From Bullera alba (Eukaryota > Basidiomycota > Tremellomycetes > Tremellales > Bulleraceae): DNA of 64,000 nt. Of this stretch, positions 56,108-64,000 are shown in pieces (positions within the stretch are counted from its first letter, which is position 1; every line of letters begins with the position of its first letter). The translations under genes were made by a program, and so were the position numbers. Location of the stretch: positions 5,915,198-5,979,197 of the forward strand of contig BCIX01000001.1 of the NCBI GenBank assembly GCA_001600095.1, read 5' to 3'. The notes under the pieces were generated by a model, which worked only from the letters and a program-made list of their open reading frames with translations, had not been told where the DNA came from and ran no database searches.

Positions 56108-57989
56108 ATGTCGAGTCAGCCTCTACTGCCCAACGGCGGTTCCGCCGCCCCTCAGTCGGTCAGACGGGTCAGAGTCCTTTCCACAGTCATGATTCCTATC
56201 CTGCTGTTGGCTGGGATCCTGTACGTGACTATCCGGGGCGAAGGCGTGCCCAAGCCAAAGGATACTCTAGGTCTGGCCAACTACTATCTGAAGAGGTGGG
56301 TCCTATAATGACGCAATGTCTCTCATTCGACACTGATCTTCGCCTCTTACCTGCAGCTCACCGGTCATTGACGGACATATCGACCTCCCGGAGTTTGTGC
56401 GCATGGTGTACGGTAATGACATCTCGACCTTCGACCTGAATGACAAACAGGTAGGACAAACGAGTGTATCATAAGACTTGCACCGTACTGACTGGAGCCA
56501 GCCCGGAGACCTGGACATTCCAAGACTGCGTAAAGGCCATTTGGGCGGTTTCTTCTGGTCAATGTGGGTTCTAGCCCCAAGCTCCCTCCTGGCCCTGCGT
56601 TGACACCTTTCCGCTTCAGCTTCACCGAGTGCCCGAACACCGACGACAAGGACTTCCTGAACCCCACCAACTCTGTCAGAGGTCAGCTGAGCTTGGTATG
56701 CGTCATTACATGAGCTGACTTGATTGTACGACTAGACACCCTCGAGCAGATTGACGTCTCGCTCAACTTGATTGAGAAGTACTCCGATACCTTCCAGCAC
56801 TGTAGAACTGCCGATGATATCATGGCAGCAGTGAGCGCAAGCAAAGTCGCCAGTATCTTCGGTGTCGAGGGGTAAGCCGGAGTCCTTCTTGAGCCTTTCT
56901 CTGTGCTGATCAATCTGTTGTAGTGGACACTCTCTCGGAAACTCCTTGGGCGGTCAGCTTTGATGCAAGATTGAACAGGACACAGCTGAAACCCTCGCCA
57001 GTGCTGCGAACCTTCCACCGCCTTGGTGTCAGATACATGACCCTCACGCACTCGTGCAACAACGCGTTCGCCGATTCCGCCGGTATCTTCGAGACGCCCG
57101 AGGAGGCCTGGGGTGGACTCTCGTGAGTTGACAGCCCCACTTCTGAAACAGTAATGACGTGCGGCAGGTCCTTCGGCAAAGAGCTCGTCAAGGAGATGAA
57201 CAGACTGGGTATCCTCGTCGACATCAGCCACGTGTCTGACAAGACTGCTCTCGACGCCTTGTCAGTAGCAGCTGTCTTGAGTGCCCTCCAAATATACTTC
57301 AGCTGACCATCTATAGGGCCATCACTCGGGCACCGGTGATCCTATCTCACTCTGCGGCAAGGCACTTCCACAACATCTCCCGGAATGTACCAGACGCCGT
57401 CCTCGACAAGATCGGCAGTGGCAAGCACAAGGTAGACGGTGTGGTCATGGTCAAGTCAGTTGCCTTTGTCCAAGTCACGTCTCACGACTCGAGAGCTGAT
57501 AAATCCCCCGAAGCTTTTTCCCAGAGTTTGTCTCCGATGACCCGGCGACTACGGATGTGAAGACCGTTGCCGATCACGTGGACTACATTGGAGACAGGAT
57601 AGGCAGGCGACAGTGAGTTCGAAGACCGCCCTGCGCCGCGGGCAGTACGCTGACGCAGAGCTCACTCCAGTGTCGGTATCGGATCCGATTATGACGGTGT
57701 GGAGAGCACACCGAAGGGCTTGAAAGACGTTTCTCAGTATCCTAACCTGGTGCGCAAATAGCTGCTTCGTGATAGTCAAGTGTGCTAATCTCCGGTTCAG
57801 TTTGCCGAACTCATCGAGCGAGGTTGGAACCAGAACGAACTGTCGTTACTAGCCGGCGGCAACTTGCTCCGTGTGATGAGAGGCATGGAGGAAACCAGTA
57901 GGAAAATGAAGAAGGAGGGTAAAGGCCCAAGTATGGCGAAATACTCAAAGAGGAGGGATCTCGACCCCCACGAATACCCTGGCTTCTGA
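56108..57989 (+). CDS. Membrane dipeptidase (peptidase family M19)
   Basis: A zinc dipeptidase of the renal-dipeptidase family, anchored by one N-terminal helix ([20 protein letters not shown]) after [20 protein letters not shown]. Metal and active-site parts: [11 protein letters not shown] (HxD), [84 protein letters not shown], and [20 protein letters not shown]. All four family metal-binding regions are intact. The reading frame needs about ten short introns. It ends [13 protein letters not shown] at 57989 and is convergent with ICP55. It probably cleaves dipeptides or peptidyl metabolites at the membrane; its in vivo substrate is unknown. Confidence 0.92.
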
Positions 57990-58115
57990 GACTTCTTGGT
58001 TGGATAGACATATCAATGGCATAGACGTGTAAGCTGGCGAGTTGGATACACCAAAGTGATGTGATGCATGCAAGACTACAAGCTACAAGTGAGATGCACG
58101 TAAGTCCGAGGCTGT

Positions 58116-60454
58116 CTAATAATGGAATGTCGGCATGAGCGACTTTTGCGACTCGAGTAGACCTTGACAAGCGGCTTCGACGTCGACAATCTCTTTTGGC
58201 GCATTTGCCGATAGCACGTATGGACCGTCTTTCGCGAATGCCACTTCGTCCTACCCAGCAGAGTCAGCTCTGTACCCTAGCCCGCGAATTCACGGAAGAA
58301 CTCACCTCTATTCGGACACCAAGACCGTGGAAATGCTTTGGAAATGAGGAATCCAGGGGCACGTAGATTCCCGGCTCTACAGTGATCACGTTGCCCTCTA
58401 TAAGTCTGTATAGATGATGACAGGTCAGCGACTGCATGTGTCGAAGAAGAGGATCCGACGAACACCTTGTCCTTTTCGGTAGTGGGGCAATCGTGTAAGT
58501 CGGAACCCAGGTGATGCGAGATGAAATGTGGATACTGCGTCTCGTCAGCGTTGTACTCTTCAACCCCTAGAATAGGCTGTGCCCACCAGTCGCCTCTGGA
58601 CATCGCCTAGGCTTAACTTGAAACCTATTTGGCTCAGCTCCTCTCTCAGCAACGAACACGCTACAGGACCACATCAGCTGTCTTGCCTTGACCACACCAG
58701 GAACCAGGCAGCGTGACTCACCAGACCGCTGTAGCTCGTGCATATTGACTCTATCCTCCACTCTGCACGTCGACACCAAGGTCTTTTGCGCATTCAACAC
58801 CGCTTGATAAAGGTCACGCTGAGGGTCGGTAAACTTTCCAGAAGCAGGGTAGGTCCGTGTGATATCGGACGCGTACATCCCATATTCACATCCCGCATCA
58901 ATGAGAATTAGCTGTATGTAAGTTAGCGGAAACTATGAGATTGAATGAAAGCCCTTACCTCGTCTGACTCGATTTTGCAGTCGTTCTTGGTATAGTGAAT
59001 GACTAAAGAGTTCGCGCTGTTTCGAGGATGAGTGAAATGTCCCAATCTGCTCGCTGTCGCAGCACTCACCCAGACGCTACGACGGGCACATATGCCGGTC
59101 TTTCCGAGCCCCGCATTGCGCATGCCCATTCAAACGTGGCGGCCACCATACTCTCACTCATCCCAGGCTGAGTCATGCGCATCACCTAGCGGATATAGAT
59201 CAGCTCAACTCAGCGCCAAGTGTGATAGGGAGATCCACCTCTGTATGCGCTGCAGCACTCATGTCCGCGGCCTTCTTCATCAACCTAAGCTCTCTCTCGC
59301 TCTTGACGACTCTCAGTCGCTGCACCTCATTCTCCAGAGGCTTAGCCTTGCCACCGGCCAGGGCGGCTGCTATGAGGAGGTGCGGTGGATCGTCGTTATT
59401 GAAAGCTGGCAACGAAGCATCCGATGATGTGAAGAGGTTGAGCAAAGACGAGCGTTTACGAGGCGAGGGGTTCACGAAAGGTTGCGAAGACCTCGATGGG
59501 GATGGCGAGGGTGGTAGCGAAGCGTAGAGGTTCGAAGACCTTATATAAGAGGGCAAGTGAGAGGACAGGTTGGTATTAGGATATGCCTGTGTTTGTATCA
59601 GCAGAAACCTTGAGGGTGATACAGCTGCTAGGTGGGCGGGCATACCTTGTCGGCGCCAAATATTTCCGTTGCGCCGCCAAGCCCAGCGACCCCACCTTCC
59701 CATTGCCGAGTATGAGCGTCGTCTGGCGGAACGAACAAGATGTACTTGTAGCCTCGGGAGGACGACGGGTCAGATTCTGATTTGAAGTCCGTTAGCTGAG
59801 TCTAAGCAGAACAGCGACCCCCTCACCTAGTATAAGGGTTGCATCGGGTTCGTTGAAGCCAGTCAGATAGTAGAAGTCGGTAGCTGCTCGTTCAAGACGA
59901 AGTCAGCTGTCATCTTGCCTCGTGAATTCCAGTGAACACACCCTGACGGAACTTGTAGCTTTGGAATCTATGTCAGTACCTTGTAGATCTCGATCTGGCT
60001 GTGTCTACTCACAATATGGCTACAATACAGAAGTTCATATCAGCTGCAAGTAGCTCCCGCAGTGCGCCTCACTCACACTGAGATACCAGCCTGACTGTAC
60101 CGCCCATGCAAATCACCGTACTGCCCTCCGGGAGACTCTGCATCAATCTCTTCCGCCTGTTCTCGTATTCCGACGCCGAGAAACCCATGGTGAGCTCATC
60201 CGGCTGAACGAGGTGTGGATGGGAGAACGATAGCGGCTGGCCATATTGAGGCGGTTTGGGAGATACTGCTGTGGAAGCGTACGACCTAGTGTGCGGCTTC
60301 AAAGCTGCTTGGGTCAATATTATAACTGGAATCAGAGGTCAGGATGTGACCCACCAGGTTGCCCACTCGTTCTCCCAGCGGCTACTATGGCAGCTCGGGA
60401 AGAGCCCGCCTGACTGCATCTATGCAGACTTGCTCGCAAGCCACATGATGACAT
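58116..60454 (-). CDS. ICP55: ICP55, mitochondrial Xaa-Pro aminopeptidase (M24B)
   Basis: Icp55 trims a residue from imported proteins after the main presequence peptidase. The start at 60454 gives an Arg/Ser/Ala-rich presequence (MSSCGLRASLHRCSQAGSSR) that joins in phase across an intron at 60330-60358. The amino-peptidase N-domain begins GQPLSFSHPHLVQPDELTMG, ENRRKRLMQSLPEGSTVICM. Creatinase-fold metal ligands are all present: LILIDAGCEYGMYASDITRT (two Asp), HHLGSDLHD (His), ITVEPGIYVP (Glu), GLGVRIEDEVAF (Glu). The C-terminus ends LLESQKSLMPTFHY. Introns are numerous and short. A tandem neighbour of PRP4 on the same strand, 167 bases apart. Confidence 0.92.
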
Positions 60455-60621
60455 GACCCGATGTGATAGACAGCTGGGATATGAGAAGGAGGTGAAACAA
60501 GTCGCCAGTCACAAAGATTGTTTCGAACTTTTTGCCGCAAGTGCGGAAATCAACATCGTCCGCTAGCGAACAGAATACATGAATTCGATGGCACTGCTCT
60601 ACTCTACATGGCTATATCTGT

Positions 60622-63409
<2,788 letters not shown>

Positions 63410-63585
63410 GGTGTGAGCTGTGTTGTGGTAAGGCAGAGGGTACAAGATACCACGGTATACCACCGAGATAATCGACCACCACCACTTGAGGCAATTCACG
63501 GTCGCTGGCTGGAAAGCGGAATCAAATTATCCCATCAGTCAGGGAGAGAGCGAGGGGCCACACGTCGGGCAGCTCACTCGTCCCA

Positions 63586-64000
63586 TGGCACTCCAGCAAC
63601 GACAAGCTATCAAACTCGTCTTATTCGACGTCTATCACGTCCATCTCATCACTAGAACACTGCCTGTGTACTTTCCGCTCAAATCTGGAGACCGGAAAGT
63701 AGTCTCTCTACACCAGATCAACAAATCTCGCTTCAGGTACTCGACCGGACTTTCTTCTCCTGACATGCCATCCGTTTCCACGATCCTAGGGCGTGAGTGA
63801 GACGGACTGATTACGGTGCCTAGCATACTAACTAACCCCCTGTAGTGCTGCTGAGACCCGTGAGTACATGTCCGATCGGATTGTTGACCCGCATCACAAC
63901 GATGTATCGGCCATAGTCAATGTTCTGCGCTGACACGTACTCGTAGAGCGAAGCCCGAGCGCTGGTCAATTACAAAATATGGCACGATCAGCGAGATATC
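63586..64000 (+). CDS. Possible HAD-like hydrolase, 5' end (partial)
   Basis: From an ATG at 63586 the frame reads MALQQRQAIKLVLFDVYHVH and LITRTLPVYF. This resembles the first motif of a fungal HAD hydrolase (KLVLFDxxHTL.TPRLPVY), although the second Asp of the classic DxD pair is not present. Downstream there is a good plus-strand donor (gtgagtgagacgg near 63794) and acceptor (near 63845), then another donor (gtgagtaca near 63861), which support transcription on this strand. The gene runs off the right edge. A minus-strand frame (63635-63826) also looks weakly coding; one of the two must be an antisense shadow. Confidence 0.35.

Overview
This window is nuclear DNA from a basidiomycete fungus, most likely a Tremellomycete yeast (Cryptococcus/Kwoniella/Saitozyma-like). 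Evidence: almost every gene is broken by many short introns (about 28-70 nt) with gtgagt/gtaagt donors and a ctgac/ctgat branch point close to the acceptor. Proteins match basidiomycete forms, such as a Ste50/Ubc2 adaptor carrying two SH3 domains and a CPL1-like secreted protein. Reading frames were joined by hand across introns, so exon edges are inferences unless homology is stated.

Layout. 1-0.9 kb: unresolved minus-strand coding DNA. 1.06-2.94 kb (+): possible Rec114-like meiotic protein. 2.98-4.05 kb (-): FRA10AC1-like spliceosome-associated protein. 4.41-6.24 kb (+): possible Sld7/MTBP-like replication factor. 6.30-13.95 kb (-): very large TFIIIC B-block-binding subunit, divergent from UTP13 (14.3-17.1 kb, +). 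17.1-18.6 kb (-): coiled-coil protein. 19.0-19.6 kb (-): Y14, divergent from an MFS sugar transporter (19.9-21.9 kb). 22.0-23.15 kb (-): secreted CPL1-like protein. 23.15-25.5 kb: gene-poor, with small inverted repeats. 25.5-26.75 kb (-): TRM10. 27.7-29.8 kb (-): STE50/Ubc2. 29.9-32.1 kb (-): SEC63, divergent from COX13 (32.3-32.95 kb). 32.97-34.4 kb (-): PEX3, divergent from a GNAT acetyltransferase (34.6-35.3 kb). 35.6-37.7 kb (+): unknown disordered protein with a C-terminal membrane anchor. 37.7-39.0 kb (-): mitochondrial TrpRS, divergent from SIN3 (39.4-43.5 kb). 43.7-48.4 kb (-): PP4 regulatory subunit 1-like HEAT protein, divergent from an SRF1-like membrane protein (49.6-52.06 kb). 52.15-53.6 kb (-): NADP alcohol dehydrogenase, divergent from COA6 (53.9-54.3 kb). 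54.5-55.8 kb (-): UBC1, divergent from a membrane dipeptidase (56.1-58.0 kb). 58.1-60.45 kb (-): ICP55. 60.6-63.4 kb (-): PRP4 kinase. 63.6 kb to the end: possible HAD hydrolase start.

This is a core housekeeping region, not a mobile or accessory island; I found no rRNA, tRNA, CRISPR, transposase or viral gene. Recurrent themes are pre-mRNA splicing (FRA10AC1, Y14, PRP4), mitochondrial function (COX13, COA6, mitochondrial TrpRS, ICP55) and secretory or peroxisomal membranes (SEC63, PEX3). The most interesting signals are a run of microexons encoding the UBC1 catalytic core, a 9-nt microexon in a Ste50 SH3 domain, B-box-like elements inside the gene for the protein family that binds B boxes, and two fast-evolving candidates (Rec114-like, Sld7/MTBP-like) that automatic annotation would probably call hypothetical.
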